From Paenarthrobacter histidinolovorans (GTDB lineage: Bacteria; Actinomycetota; Actinomycetes; Actinomycetales; Micrococcaceae): a stretch of DNA of 64,000 bases. Location of the stretch: positions 62,001 through 126,000 of the forward strand of contig NZ_BMPM01000009.1 in assembly GCF_014647595.1 (NCBI RefSeq), read 5' to 3'. Position 1 is the stretch's first letter; each line of letters begins with the position of its first letter. A program made the position numbers and the translations under genes. Of this stretch, positions 14,911-23,975 are shown piece after piece. Under the pieces are notes generated by a model. It was given only the letters and a program-made list of their open reading frames with translations. It had not been told where the DNA came from and ran no database searches.

Positions 14911-16077
14911 ATGACCACACTTCTTCCCACTGGCCGTCCCTTGGGTGTGGCCGCCATCGGCTATGCCTTCATGGGCAAGGCGCACTCGAACGCGTGGCGG
15001 AACGTGGCCAGCTACTTCGACGTCCCTGCCTTCGAACAAAAAGTGTTGGTCGGTCGGGACGCCTTGGCAGTGGCCGAGGCGGCTGCCAAGTACGGCTGGG
15101 CGGAGTCCGCTACGGATTGGCGGTCCGTGATTTCACGGGACGACATCGACATTGTGGATATCTGCGCACCGGGCTGGATGCACGCCGAGATCGCTATCGC
15201 GGCTTTGGAAGCGGGGAAGCATGTGCTCGTTGAGAAGCCGCTGGCCAACACTCTCGAAGAGGCCGAATTGATGGCTTCCGCCGCAGCTTCGGCGCGGGCC
15301 CGGGGCGTGCAATCGATGATCGGCTTCAACTACCGCCGCGTGCCGGCGCTGGCATTGGCCCGGGATTTGATTGCCGAAGGACGTCTCGGGACTGTGCGGC
15401 ACGTCCGTGCCGCCTACCTGCAGGACTGGCTGTCCGACGTCGAGGCCCCCATGAGCTGGCGGCTCCGCAAGGAGACAGCCGGCTCCGGCGCGCTGGGCGA
15501 CATCGCTTCCCACGCTATCGACCAGGTCCAGCACCTCACGGGCCAAACCGTCACCGAGGTGACCGGGACGTTGAGGACTTTCGTGGCCGAACGTCCCGGT
15601 GCCGCTGGGCTGGAGAAGGTGACAGTCGACGACGCCGCGTGGGCCACTTTGGGGATGACCGGTGGCCTCAGTGCGTCGGTGGAAGCGTCACGAGTGGCTA
15701 CGGGTCAGAAGAACTCTTTGAAGATAGAGATCTACGGGTCTTTGGGTTCGTTGACGTTTGATCTGGAGAACCTGAATGAGCTCGGCTTCCTGGACGCCAC
15801 GCTTCCTGTGCGGGAGCAGGGCTTCCGGCGGATCCTGGTCACCGAGCCCCAGCACCCGTACCTTCAGGCGTGGTGGCCGCAGGGGCACGTCATCGGTTGG
15901 GAGCACACCTTCACGCACCAGGTCCGCGACTTCCTACTGGCTGTTCGCGACGGAACCCAGCCATCGCCGTCGTTCGCCGACGGGCTGCAGATCCAGCGGG
16001 TGCTGGCCGCCGTCGAGGAGTCGGCGCGGAACAGAAGCGTAGTGACGGAGGTGTTGGAACCCGCTGCGGTCAGTTAG
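14911..16077 (+). CDS. Gfo/Idh/MocA-family oxidoreductase (second copy)
   Basis: A 388-residue dehydrogenase distinct from the one at 13055. It starts at ATG 14911, 4 bases after the ThuA stop. The dinucleotide fold is GVAAIGYAFMGKAHS (residues 11-25) and the EKPLA motif is HVLVEKPLANT. The C-terminal region resembles larger MocA-type proteins with a WEHTFTHQVRDFLLAV block. It is the last gene of the sugar operon; its stop overlaps by 8 bp the end of the convergent epimerase gene. Confidence 0.93.
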   Translation: MTTLLPTGRPLGVAAIGYAFMGKAHSNAWRNVASYFDVPAFEQKVLVGRDALAVAEAAAKYGWAESATDWRSVISRDDIDIVDICAPGWMHAEIAIAALEAGKHVLVEKPLANTLEEAELMASAAASARARGVQSMIGFNYRRVPALALARDLIAEGRLGTVRHVRAAYLQDWLSDVEAPMSWRLRKETAGSGALGDIASHAIDQVQHLTGQTVTEVTGTLRTFVAERPGAAGLEKVTVDDAAWATLGMTGGLSASVEASRVATGQKNSLKIEIYGSLGSLTFDLENLNELGFLDATLPVREQGFRRILVTEPQHPYLQAWWPQGHVIGWEHTFTHQVRDFLLAVRDGTQPSPSFADGLQIQRVLAAVEESARNRSVVTEVLEPAAVS

Positions 16078-17038
16078 CCGGAACCGTCTCGGCCTCCCGG
16101 CGAATGATCGCCAGGCCATCGCAGTAGTTGGTGACCGCGAACTCAGGGAAGCGTGAGGTGAACTTCGTGGAGTCGAAGCGGTTGTGGTGCTCGTAGCGCG
16201 GCAGTAGCTCCCTGAGTTCCCGTACCTGCGGCGAGAACAGCCCGGCTGCAGTGAGAACCCATCGGGGAACGACGGTGTAGCCGGGCTTCTGGCCAAACGC
16301 TTCGCTGGCCATGGTGGCGAACTCCCGGTAAGTTGGCCGCTCCTCAGCCACCGGAAGGTGCCAGGTCTGCCCGTAGGCGTCCGGGGTATTGCCCAGAAGC
16401 GCAAGGGCACGGCTCGCGTCCGGGGTCCAGATGAGCGTGCGCACTCGGTCGGCCCGCACCGGGACGCGGGGCTTCTTGCCCGCCTTGAGAGGGTCAATGA
16501 TCAGGGTGTTGGTGAAGCTCTGCGTCCGGCCGGGCCCGTAGAACTCGGGAGCGCGGGCGATGAGGACGGGAATGTCGCCCCGGGCCATCTCCTCAAGCAC
16601 CATGGACGACATAGCCGCGCGGACCTTTCCCTTCCGTCCGTTGGGAACGAAGGGGGTCTCCTCGGTCTGGATGCGGTCGTCCTGGGGGTACATGTAGGTG
16701 TTGTCGAAATAGACGAACTTGGCGCCGGCAGTCCGAGCCGCATCAAGCGCATTCCTGAGCATCGTAGGGAACTGGGCCTCCCACAGCTCGGTCTTCGCTG
16801 GTAGCCCTGCGGTGAAATAGACGATGTCGCTGCCCTCAACGGCCGCAGCCGTCTGGCTGGCGTCGAGGAGGTCCGCACTTATGACGACGTCGGACTCGCT
16901 CACCTTGCGTGGGTTGCGGCTCACCAGCCGCAATTCCTCGGTGTAGGCACGGTGTAGCTCGCGGGCGAGTTCCACGGCGATCTGGCCGTTGGCGCCCAGT
17001 ATGGTCTGCAATTCAACCTCCGCTGATTCGAGTGACAT
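16070..17038 (-). CDS. NAD-dependent epimerase/dehydratase-like protein
   Basis: A 322-residue atypical SDR (NmrA/epimerase-like). TILGANGQIAVELAREL (about residues 12-28) is the NAD(P) loop, and YFDNTYMYPQDD carries the region where the YxxxK catalytic pair normally lies, though YxxxK itself is not evident. ATG 17038 has GAGAAG just upstream; a GTG at 17065 would add nine residues but lacks a ribosome site. It is divergent from a TetR regulator across a dyad, so it is probably its target. Confidence 0.85.
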   Translation of the reverse strand: MSLESAEVELQTILGANGQIAVELARELHRAYTEELRLVSRNPRKVSESDVVISADLLDASQTAAAVEGSDIVYFTAGLPAKTELWEAQFPTMLRNALDAARTAGAKFVYFDNTYMYPQDDRIQTEETPFVPNGRKGKVRAAMSSMVLEEMARGDIPVLIARAPEFYGPGRTQSFTNTLIIDPLKAGKKPRVPVRADRVRTLIWTPDASRALALLGNTPDAYGQTWHLPVAEERPTYREFATMASEAFGQKPGYTVVPRWVLTAAGLFSPQVRELRELLPRYEHHNRFDSTKFTSRFPEFAVTNYCDGLAIIRREAETVPAN

Positions 17039-17062
17039 TGGCTTCTCAATGCGATATGTTTG

Positions 17063-17100
17063 CACTGCTTACATCAGCGTAGGAGGCAAAGTTAGCAGTG
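17063..17100. promoter_or_regulatory. Inverted repeat between epimerase and TetR genes
   Basis: CACTGCTTAC (17063-17072) and GTTAGCAGTG (17091-17100) are inverted copies (9 of 10 matches) 18 bp apart. The right arm covers the GTG start of the TetR gene. It is a plausible TetR operator pair acting on both divergent genes. Confidence 0.5.
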
Positions 17101-17688
17101 TCAACATCGACTAAGAGCTACCACCATGGCGACCTTCGCGCGGCCCTGATCGCCGCCGCCGTCGAGGGCCTTGAAGCGGGTGAGCCGTTCTCGTTGCGGG
17201 CTGTTGCCCGGCGTGCAGGAGTATCTCCCACCGCCCCCTACCGGCACTTCGCCGACAGGGAAGCGCTCGACAGTGCGGTTGCTGTTGAGGGATTCAAGGA
17301 CCTCCGCGCGGATCTTGAGGACGCGCTCGCCGTCCTGGGGGATCCCTCGGTGCCAGAGGACGTGATCACGGCACTCGGAGTGGCCTACGTTGGGTTCGCC
17401 TTGAGGCGTCCGGCCGTGTTCCGGTTGATGTTCGGCAACGAATGCGACGAGGAGGACAGCGAACGCGTCCAGGCCTCGGAAGGGTTGCACGAGACGTTGA
17501 ACCAAGCGATCGAACGCCTTTTCCCGGGCGCGAACAACTCAAACCTGTCCATCGCGCTATGGAGCATGGCGCATGGCCTGGCGTTCCTTCATCTCGACGG
17601 CAAGTTACGGCCTCAAACCAGCGACGACGTCGCAGCCCGTGTGCAGTCGGCGGTTGGGGCGGTCTTCGCGCTCAATGCGCGTAGCTAG
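17098..17688 (+). CDS. TetR-family regulator
   Basis: A 196-residue TetR repressor. The N-terminal HTH reads FSLRAVARRAGVSPTAPYRHF (two blocks, residues 31-51), and the C-terminal domain resembles the TetR_C_33/WHG type with FALRRPAVFRLMFG. GTG 17098 follows AGGAGG. It is divergent from the epimerase and 33 bp upstream of a DJ-1/PfpI gene, so all three may belong to one stress-response regulon. Confidence 0.92.
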   Translation: MSTSTKSYHHGDLRAALIAAAVEGLEAGEPFSLRAVARRAGVSPTAPYRHFADREALDSAVAVEGFKDLRADLEDALAVLGDPSVPEDVITALGVAYVGFALRRPAVFRLMFGNECDEEDSERVQASEGLHETLNQAIERLFPGANNSNLSIALWSMAHGLAFLHLDGKLRPQTSDDVAARVQSAVGAVFALNARS

Positions 17689-17721
17689 GCCCGATCCGGT
17701 CACACCTCCAGGAGAACGAGC

Positions 17722-18405
17722 ATGACAAAACGCATCCTTCACGTCGTCACCAATGTCAGCCACTACGACGATCCGTCGCACCGCACCGGCCTGTGGCTGT
17801 CCGAACTGGTTCACGCCTGGGAGGTCTTCGAGGCTCACGGTTTCGAACAGGACATTGTCAGCCCGCAAGGCGGTCCTGCCCCTTTGGAACCACGCTCACT
17901 GAAGTTCCCCAGCTACGACAAAGCAGCCAAGTCGTGGCACAACGACCCGGCGCGGATGGCCCTTCTTGAAAACACCGCCAGCCCGGAGAGCATCAACTCG
18001 GCCGACTACGACGCCATCTACTTCACCGGCGGCCATGCGGTGATGTACGACTTTCCTGACAGCGAAGCATTGCAGAGGATTACCCGCGAAATCTGGGAAC
18101 GAGGCGGCATCGTGTCCTCGGTCTGTCACGGTTACTGCGGCCTGCTCAACACGAGGCTTTCAGACGGCAGCCTCCTGGTTCAGGGCCGGAAAGTGACTGG
18201 CTTCGCGTGGCAGGAAGAAGTGCTGGCTCGGGTCGACAAGCTGGTGCCGTACAACGCCGAGGAGGAGATGAAAGGACGAGGAGCGCTCTACGAGAAAGCC
18301 CTGCTCCCGTTCGTCTCCTACGCCATCGCGGACGGCAACCTGGTCACCGGCCAGAATCCGGGATCGGCCAAAGCGACAGCCCAGAAGGTTGCCGCGCTCC
18401 TCTAA
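17722..18405 (+). CDS. DJ-1/PfpI-family protein (Hsp31-like)
   Basis: A 227-residue class I glutamine amidotransferase-like protein. The nucleophile elbow is SSVCHGYCGLL (about residues 133-143), with the cysteine followed by His as in Hsp31/DJ-1 glyoxalase III-like enzymes. An upstream acidic residue is expected in YFTGGHAVMYDFP. It follows the TetR gene closely with AGGAGAA before ATG 17722. Likely role is protein or methylglyoxal damage control; the specific activity is inferred. Confidence 0.88.
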   Translation: MTKRILHVVTNVSHYDDPSHRTGLWLSELVHAWEVFEAHGFEQDIVSPQGGPAPLEPRSLKFPSYDKAAKSWHNDPARMALLENTASPESINSADYDAIYFTGGHAVMYDFPDSEALQRITREIWERGGIVSSVCHGYCGLLNTRLSDGSLLVQGRKVTGFAWQEEVLARVDKLVPYNAEEEMKGRGALYEKALLPFVSYAIADGNLVTGQNPGSAKATAQKVAALL

Positions 18406-18427
18406 AGCTTCGGTGGTGGAAGGAGGT

Positions 18428-18462
18428 TCAGGGCCACGACCCAGCGCGGATCGTGGCCCTGA
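18428..18462. terminator. Strong hairpin between convergent genes
   Basis: TCAGGGCCACGA (18428-18439) and TCGTGGCCCTGA (18451-18462) form a perfect 12-bp stem with an 11-base loop. It sits between the DJ-1 stop and the convergent lipoprotein stop. There is no T run, so it is a hairpin terminator of the GC-rich type. Confidence 0.65.
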
Positions 18463-18474
18463 GCGGGCGGCCTG

Positions 18475-19197
18475 CTACTTGATCAGTGCTGCTGCCTGCT
18501 CCATGAGGTCGCTGGCCGTGGCAACGCCGTTGGCATCAGCGCCCTTGCCGGACGCCGTAGCGGAGATCAGCACGCCCTCCTTGATGGCATAAGCCATGTA
18601 GGTGGTTTGTGCCGCGCCGCTGGCTGTGGACATTTCGGTCTTGTAAGCCACAGTTCCGGGGACCGTGTTGATGCCGTCGAACTTTTCAGTGGCGACGTTC
18701 ATCGATTGACCGGACATGGACAGCGTCATCTTCGAGCACTTCTCTGCCTGGACACCGCTCTTATCGATGCTGTCCTGAAGCTTCTGCTTATCGAGCCCGG
18801 ACGTAAGGGTCACCATGGTCATGACCCCTGATGCAGCGTCCAGATCTGCGCCGGCAGCGGTGGTTGAGCCGGCGAGGGTCTCACTGCCACCCAGCGTTGC
18901 GAGGTCCTTGCACTCAGCCGGTTCGATGGTGAACATGCTCATGAGCGCCTTCATGGGGTTCTCTTGGGCGAGTTCCTCGCTGGAAGCAATGGTCAATTCC
19001 TTGCCTGACTTCGGCTTGATCTGCTTGACCAGTTCAACGAGCTCGTCGTTGGTGTACTGCTTGGCGGCGGTGGGCGTCGGCGTGGCCGTAGCCTCTTGCG
19101 AAGCGCTATCAGTGGAGCCGGTTGACCCACCACATCCGGTTAGTGCGATCACTACCAACGCCGACATTCCGACGCTCTGCAGCGCAAACTTCTTCAC
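18475..19197 (-). CDS. Lipoprotein of unknown function
   Basis: A 240-residue secreted lipoprotein. The signal peptide ends in VIALTGCGG, a lipobox with the cysteine near residue 22, followed by a Ser/Thr/Pro-rich linker. The mature domain resembles small actinobacterial cell-surface proteins of the LpqN/sensor-like type, but I do not recognise a family firmly. Two cysteines (ECKDL and EKCSK) may form a disulfide. It stands alone. Confidence 0.8.
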   Translation of the reverse strand: MKKFALQSVGMSALVVIALTGCGGSTGSTDSASQEATATPTPTAAKQYTNDELVELVKQIKPKSGKELTIASSEELAQENPMKALMSMFTIEPAECKDLATLGGSETLAGSTTAAGADLDAASGVMTMVTLTSGLDKQKLQDSIDKSGVQAEKCSKMTLSMSGQSMNVATEKFDGINTVPGTVAYKTEMSTASGAAQTTYMAYAIKEGVLISATASGKGADANGVATASDLMEQAAALIK

Positions 19198-19348
19198 TCT
19201 ATTTCCCCCATTGGGTCTACTTTTTTAGCCGGGCGATTCCCAGTCGAGATAAGACTATCGGTCGTGAGCGTGTGGGCGGCGCTGGCCTGGTACCGGGGGA
19301 GTTGTTACCAGCGTGGCTCTGCGTCCCTTGGCGGTTTGCGGCTCTGAG

Positions 19349-19786
19349 TCAGCTCCTCTTGCGGCTCGCGATCAAGTCAGAAAGCTGCTGCACATCGGCG
19401 GGGTTCGCGTCGGTGGCAAGTGCAACGTAGTGGTCCATGACAGCCGGCCGGTAGCGCACTGGCAGCGTCTGTCCTGGGGCGAGTCGGGTGAGCGCGGTGA
19501 TCGTCAGGCTTTCGTCTGCGATACCGCGGAACGAGGTGCCGTCGGCGGTCTCCACGTCGAGCATCAGGACAACGCGCGGGTTGCTGTTGACCTCCCGCCA
19601 GTCGACGAGAACACCAAGCGCCAGCGTTCCATTGCGCAGTTCCGCATTGCGCTTCCGCGCTTCCCCGCTGAGGACCGGGTTCGGGGCGACGCCCGGGAAA
19701 TTGGGGCCGACGCCGAGCGACTCCCGACTGAGGTCCGGCCTGAGATGCTCCACCAGACCGTTAAGCTTCTTCTTCGAACCGAACAT
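19349..19786 (-). CDS. Hypothetical protein
   Basis: A 145-residue protein. ATG 19786 (MFGSKKK) is preferred because GAGG lies about 5 bases upstream; an in-frame ATG six codons earlier has no such site. There are no membrane segments. Content suggests a small beta-rich domain (LALGVLVDWREVNSNPRVVL; LPVRYRPAVMDHYVAL). The C-terminus ADVQQLSDLIASRKRS looks like a short SHOCT-like helix. Function is unknown. Confidence 0.65.
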   Translation of the reverse strand: MFGSKKKLNGLVEHLRPDLSRESLGVGPNFPGVAPNPVLSGEARKRNAELRNGTLALGVLVDWREVNSNPRVVLMLDVETADGTSFRGIADESLTITALTRLAPGQTLPVRYRPAVMDHYVALATDANPADVQQLSDLIASRKRS

Positions 19787-19918
19787 TCTGACCTCTTCCC
19801 CCAATAGCGGTGCCGAAATTTCGGCGCTCTGCTTCGCACTTCTCGCGATTCTATGCCACGAGCATTACCGGTCACCGGCACCACGGGGTCCTGTGGACCG
19901 CACTGAATGCGCTGGATC

Positions 19919-20377
19919 TCAGTCCTGGTAGAAGCGAGCCATGGCCTCCTTCGCGGGTCCTGTCATCATTGACGGACGCAAACCTTCGTGCGGAAGTCGC
20001 TTTGTTGTGGCATCCCAAATGGCACCCCAGAACGTATCGTCGTCAAGGTCGATGCCGGACGGGCGACGGATGAACCAGTTGAATCCGCGGGGTCTTGGCG
20101 GAATTCCCGCATCGGCCAGATAGGCATCAATGTCGTCGTCGATGGATGAGAGGTCGGCTTCAGTCAGCAGGAATTGCTGACTCCGTTCTCCGTCCCCGGG
20201 TAGGCGGGCAATCGAACCGTACCGGTCATCCGGTGCCGAGCGCACTCTCGTAACGTTGCCAGGACCAGCAGCCCAGACGACCAAGGCGCCCCAACCGTTC
20301 TCGGTGGCACGTATCCAATCCTTTGGAGGCTCCTGCAGTTCAGTGCACTCCCACGGGTCATGAATCATGTTCACCAT
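19919..20377 (-). CDS. Hypothetical protein
   Basis: A 152-residue, acidic, soluble protein with no recognised domain. Features include a tryptophan-rich N-terminal half (WECTELQEPPKDWIRA; GWGALVVWAAGPGNV) and a C-terminal GLRPSMMTGPAKEAMARFY. Typical of small actinobacterial DUF proteins. It stands alone between another hypothetical and a LysR gene. Confidence 0.6.
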   Translation of the reverse strand: MVNMIHDPWECTELQEPPKDWIRATENGWGALVVWAAGPGNVTRVRSAPDDRYGSIARLPGDGERSQQFLLTEADLSSIDDDIDAYLADAGIPPRPRGFNWFIRRPSGIDLDDDTFWGAIWDATTKRLPHEGLRPSMMTGPAKEAMARFYQD

Positions 20378-20580
20378 CTTTCATCCTTGATCGAAGCAAG
20401 CAAATCCTTGGGTCGAAACAGAGTTTGATTTTGGACGACCGCGCTCCGACTGTCCTTTGGTGGAGCATGGCAGCAAATCTGGCACACCTTCCACATTCAC
20501 GAGAATGGCTGATGGCCCGCATAAATTTTGAAGATCGCTGATCCAACTGAATAGCTGGTCACCAACTAAGCCAAAGGCAA

Positions 20581-21474
20581 TTACCCGTGCCCGCCCGCTT
20601 CCAACCCCGCACCCACAGCTGCAACGAACGCGTCCGTCTCCGCTGACCGTCGGCTCTTCAGCCACAGCGCCGACGTCCGCCAGGCCAGGGGATCACCAAC
20701 CAGTGGCCGCCACACAATGCCCGAAGGCAACGGTGTCCACGGCTCCTCATTGAAGTGCACCCCACGGCCAGCCATGATCAGCCCGTGCGTGAAGTGCTGA
20801 TTCCGTGCGTGGACAATCGCAGCAGGAAGATACCCGGCATCCCGGCACGTGTGCAGGAACGAGTCGTACAGGGTGGGTGCCATGTGGCGCGGGAAGATGA
20901 TCAACGGACTCCCGGCCAAGTCACCCAGCCGCACGGCCTCCGACGAAGCCAACGGGTGCGCCGCGTTCAGCACCACTCCCAGCGCCCGCGAATACAAAGC
21001 CCCCGACTCGAAACCCACGCTGCTCAAAGGGTGACGCACCACCGCAACGTCCAGTTCGCCGTCGCGCAGTCGCTCAACCTGCTCAACGGTGGTGAGCTCG
21101 TGAAGGTTCAGCAGAACGTCGGGTGCAAGCGAACTAAAGAAAGACACCATTGTGGACAACGCCACCGGGTTCGTGTCCGGCGGTACCGCCACCTGCAGGA
21201 TGCCCGAAGCGCCGGGCCGGATCCGCCGCATCGATTCCTGCGCCATGGCCACATGATCCAGCACGCCACGCGCGTGCTCCAGCAGCAAAGCCCCGGCTTC
21301 AGACAGCTCGACGCCGGTGCGCCTCCGGTGGAACAGCTGCACCCCGAGCTCTTTCTCCAGGTCCTTGATCCGTTGCGAAAGCGGCGGCTGAGCCATGTGC
21401 AAACGCTGCGCGGCGCGACCGAAATGCAGCTCCTCGGAGAGCACCACAAAGTACTTGAGATGGTGAAGGTCCAT
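20581..21474 (-). CDS. LysR-family regulator
   Basis: A 297-residue LysR regulator. The N-terminal winged HTH is classical: LHHLKYFVVLSEELHFGRAA, then RLHMAQPPLSQRIKDLEKEL. An effector-binding domain follows (LQVAVPPDTNPVALS ... VVRHPLSSVGFESG). It is divergent from the crotonase/acyl-CoA-ligase/transporter operon and presumably activates it in response to the imported acid. Confidence 0.93.
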   Translation of the reverse strand: MDLHHLKYFVVLSEELHFGRAAQRLHMAQPPLSQRIKDLEKELGVQLFHRRRTGVELSEAGALLLEHARGVLDHVAMAQESMRRIRPGASGILQVAVPPDTNPVALSTMVSFFSSLAPDVLLNLHELTTVEQVERLRDGELDVAVVRHPLSSVGFESGALYSRALGVVLNAAHPLASSEAVRLGDLAGSPLIIFPRHMAPTLYDSFLHTCRDAGYLPAAIVHARNQHFTHGLIMAGRGVHFNEEPWTPLPSGIVWRPLVGDPLAWRTSALWLKSRRSAETDAFVAAVGAGLEAGGHG

Positions 21475-21496
21475 CGCGGCACCATATCAGTTTGGT

Positions 21497-21518
21497 ATCA
21501 AGATGAGTATATATTGAT
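21497..21518. promoter_or_regulatory. Candidate LysR binding site
   Basis: ATCAA (21497-21501) and TTGAT (21514-21518) form an inverted repeat with a 12-bp AT-rich centre, fitting the T-N11-A rule. The TATATT inside it could be a -10 element for the operon at 21590. Another TATCA half-site lies about 11 bp upstream. Confidence 0.5.
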
Positions 21519-21589
21519 GTTAGACGGGTCACATTCGCCGATGGTCAGATGGGAACCAAGAAGCCCAACAAACCAAAGGAAACTCCCCA

Positions 21590-22354
21590 ATGTCCCAGGA
21601 TGTCCTCTTCGAACAGACCGGCCCCACCGCCATCATCACCCTCAACCGCCCGGACAAGCTCAACGCCTGGACCGAGGCCATGCGCAGCGAACTCATCGAC
21701 TACCTGGAAGGCCTTAAGGGCAACGACGAAGTCCGCACAGTTATCCTCACCGGCAGCGGCCGCGCGTTCTGCGCCGGACAGGATCTGGCCGAGACCGCGT
21801 CGATGAACCCCGAGGATCACGAGTCTGCCGAAGCCTGGATCGACGGCTTTGATCGCCTCTACCGTGCAGTCCGCAACCTCGACCAGATCACCATCGCCGC
21901 GGTCAACGGCGTCGCCGCAGGCTCCGGTTTCCAGTACTCACTGCTCGCGGACCTCCGCGTTGGCGATTCCAAAGTCCGTATGGGTCAGCCGGAAGTCCTC
22001 TCCGGCATCCCCAGCATCACCGGAATCTGGGCCATGTGGAGCATCCTCGGCAAGTCCAAAACCTCCCAGTTCGTCCTCACCGGCGAACTGGTGGACGCTG
22101 CCGAGGCACAGCGGCTCGGCCTCCTTAACTACTTGGCGGACGACGGCGGCGTGCTGGCTTACGCCAAGGACGTCGCCGCACGCTTGAGCCTCCTTCCTCC
22201 GGGCGCCGTTCGGCTGACCAAGAACCGCCTGCGCAGCCTGGAAGACGACGATCTCAGCGACGCGATGGCCGAAGCCAAACGTGTCCACCGCGAGGCCTAC
22301 GGCACCGGCGAACCGCAGCGTGAAATGGCCCGCTTCCTCGCCGGCCGCCGCTGA
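21590..22354 (+). CDS. Enoyl-CoA hydratase/isomerase family protein
   Basis: A 254-residue crotonase. The oxyanion-hole segments are GRAFCAGQDLAE (about residues 58-69) and NGVAAGSGFQYSLLADLR (about 104-121). The usual catalytic glutamates are not all evident, so it may act as an isomerase or a hydratase on a special acyl-CoA. It is the first gene of a LysR-controlled operon with an AMP-dependent ligase and an MHS permease, a layout for uptake, CoA activation and degradation of an organic acid. Confidence 0.9.
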   Translation: MSQDVLFEQTGPTAIITLNRPDKLNAWTEAMRSELIDYLEGLKGNDEVRTVILTGSGRAFCAGQDLAETASMNPEDHESAEAWIDGFDRLYRAVRNLDQITIAAVNGVAAGSGFQYSLLADLRVGDSKVRMGQPEVLSGIPSITGIWAMWSILGKSKTSQFVLTGELVDAAEAQRLGLLNYLADDGGVLAYAKDVAARLSLLPPGAVRLTKNRLRSLEDDDLSDAMAEAKRVHREAYGTGEPQREMARFLAGRR

Positions 22355-22379
22355 GCCGGACGAACACCAAGGAGGCACC

Positions 22380-23975
22380 ATGACAACCACAACAACCCAA
22401 GACCGTTACACCGAACTGCGGAACACCCACCGCTGGGAGGTGCCCGAGCTCTACAACATGGCCGTCGACGTCGCCGACCGGCACCCAAGGGACAAGCGGG
22501 CACTCATCCTGGAGTCCGCCGTCGAGGGTCAACGCGAGGTGAGCTGGGGCGAAATCCAGGACCGTTCCCGGCAAATCGCTGCCACCCTCCAAAAGGCCGG
22601 CGTCAGGAAGGGCGACCGCGTCGCCGTCCTGCTGCCTCAGCGCTCCGACACCCCCGCCGCGTACCTCGGCGTGCTCAGGACCGGCGCCATCCTGGTCACC
22701 ATGTCCCTGCTGTGGGCGGCTGAGCCGATCCGGTTCCGGCTGGACGACAGCGGCGCGTCCGTGATCATCGCCGAGGACTCAGCGAAGCATCTCTTTGAGG
22801 ACTTCGAAGGCACGTTCATCGACATCGACAGCCCGGCCCTCAAAGATGCGCCCACAGACTTCCAAGACATCGAAACCAAAGCCGACGAACCCGCCCTGAT
22901 CTTCTACACCTCGGGCACCACCGGCCGCGCAAAGGGAATCGTCCACGCCCACCGGACGCTCCTGGGCCACAACGAGTTCGAGTACTGCCACCAGATCGGC
23001 GACGGCGACGTCTTCTACGGCGCGGGGGACTGGGCGTGGTCGCTGGCCAAGCTGATGGGCCCGCTCCGACTAGGCGCCACGCACCTGGTCTTCCGTCCCA
23101 GCGGCGGCTTCGACCCCGCGGCCCTGCTGGACAGCATGAGCCGCCACCACGTCACCAGCGCGCTGGTGAACCCGACGTTCCTGCGCAAGATGCGCGAGGA
23201 CGTGCCCGACGCCGGGACTCGCTTCCCGCTGTCCCTGCGGACGGTTTGTTCGTCCAATGAGCCGCTGACGCCGGACCTGATCACGTGGTTCGAGGGGCAG
23301 TACGGGGTGACCCTGCTCGATTACTACGGCTCCACCGAGTCGTACCCGCTGCTGGGGAACTACCCCGACGTGCCGGTGAAGCCGGGGTCCATGGGGCGTC
23401 CACTTCCTGGATGGGAAGTCCGCCTTCTGGACGAAAACGAGCAGGAAGTAGCCACGGGTGAAACCGGCGAGATCTGCCTCCGCGCCCGATCCAACCCCCA
23501 ATTTCCCTTGGGATACTGGAACATGCCCGAGGCGTCAGACGCTGCTTTCGGAGGTGGTTGGTACCACACGAAGGACCAGGCCTACACGGACGACGACGGC
23601 TACTTCTGGTTCCTGGGGAGGACCGACGACGTCATCAAAACGTCCGGCTACCGTGTGGGGCCCTATGAGCTGGAGGCAGTCATTCGCGAGCTCGATCCCG
23701 TCAGGGACGTGTCAGTGACCGGCGTGCCCGATGAGCTCCGGGGCCAGTCCATCAAGGCTTGGATTGAACTGATGCCCGGTCACGCTGGGGGAGCGGAGCT
23801 GAGCGAAACCATCGTGGCGCATGTAAAGGAGAACTTCTCCCGCTTCGCGTACCCACGATTCATTGAATACGTCACCGCGCTGCCGAAGTCCGCCACCGGA
23901 AAAGTCCAGCGGGCCCAGCTCCGCGAACTCCCACACGTTGTAGCCTCTCCCCGCCCCGAAGGACAACAATCATGA
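22380..23975 (+). CDS. AMP-dependent acyl/aryl-CoA synthetase
   Basis: A 531-residue ANL-superfamily ligase. ATG 22380 follows AAGGAGG; longer in-frame versions overlap the upstream gene. Motifs are the phosphate loop YTSGTTGRAKG (about residues 178-188), YGSTE (about 318-322), the hinge LGRTDDVIKTSGYRVGP, and the C-terminal catalytic lysine in SATGKVQR. Most similar in pattern to medium-chain or benzoate-type ligases. Cotranscribed with the crotonase and overlapping the transporter by ATGA. Confidence 0.93.
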   Translation: MTTTTTQDRYTELRNTHRWEVPELYNMAVDVADRHPRDKRALILESAVEGQREVSWGEIQDRSRQIAATLQKAGVRKGDRVAVLLPQRSDTPAAYLGVLRTGAILVTMSLLWAAEPIRFRLDDSGASVIIAEDSAKHLFEDFEGTFIDIDSPALKDAPTDFQDIETKADEPALIFYTSGTTGRAKGIVHAHRTLLGHNEFEYCHQIGDGDVFYGAGDWAWSLAKLMGPLRLGATHLVFRPSGGFDPAALLDSMSRHHVTSALVNPTFLRKMREDVPDAGTRFPLSLRTVCSSNEPLTPDLITWFEGQYGVTLLDYYGSTESYPLLGNYPDVPVKPGSMGRPLPGWEVRLLDENEQEVATGETGEICLRARSNPQFPLGYWNMPEASDAAFGGGWYHTKDQAYTDDDGYFWFLGRTDDVIKTSGYRVGPYELEAVIRELDPVRDVSVTGVPDELRGQSIKAWIELMPGHAGGAELSETIVAHVKENFSRFAYPRFIEYVTALPKSATGKVQRAQLRELPHVVASPRPEGQQS

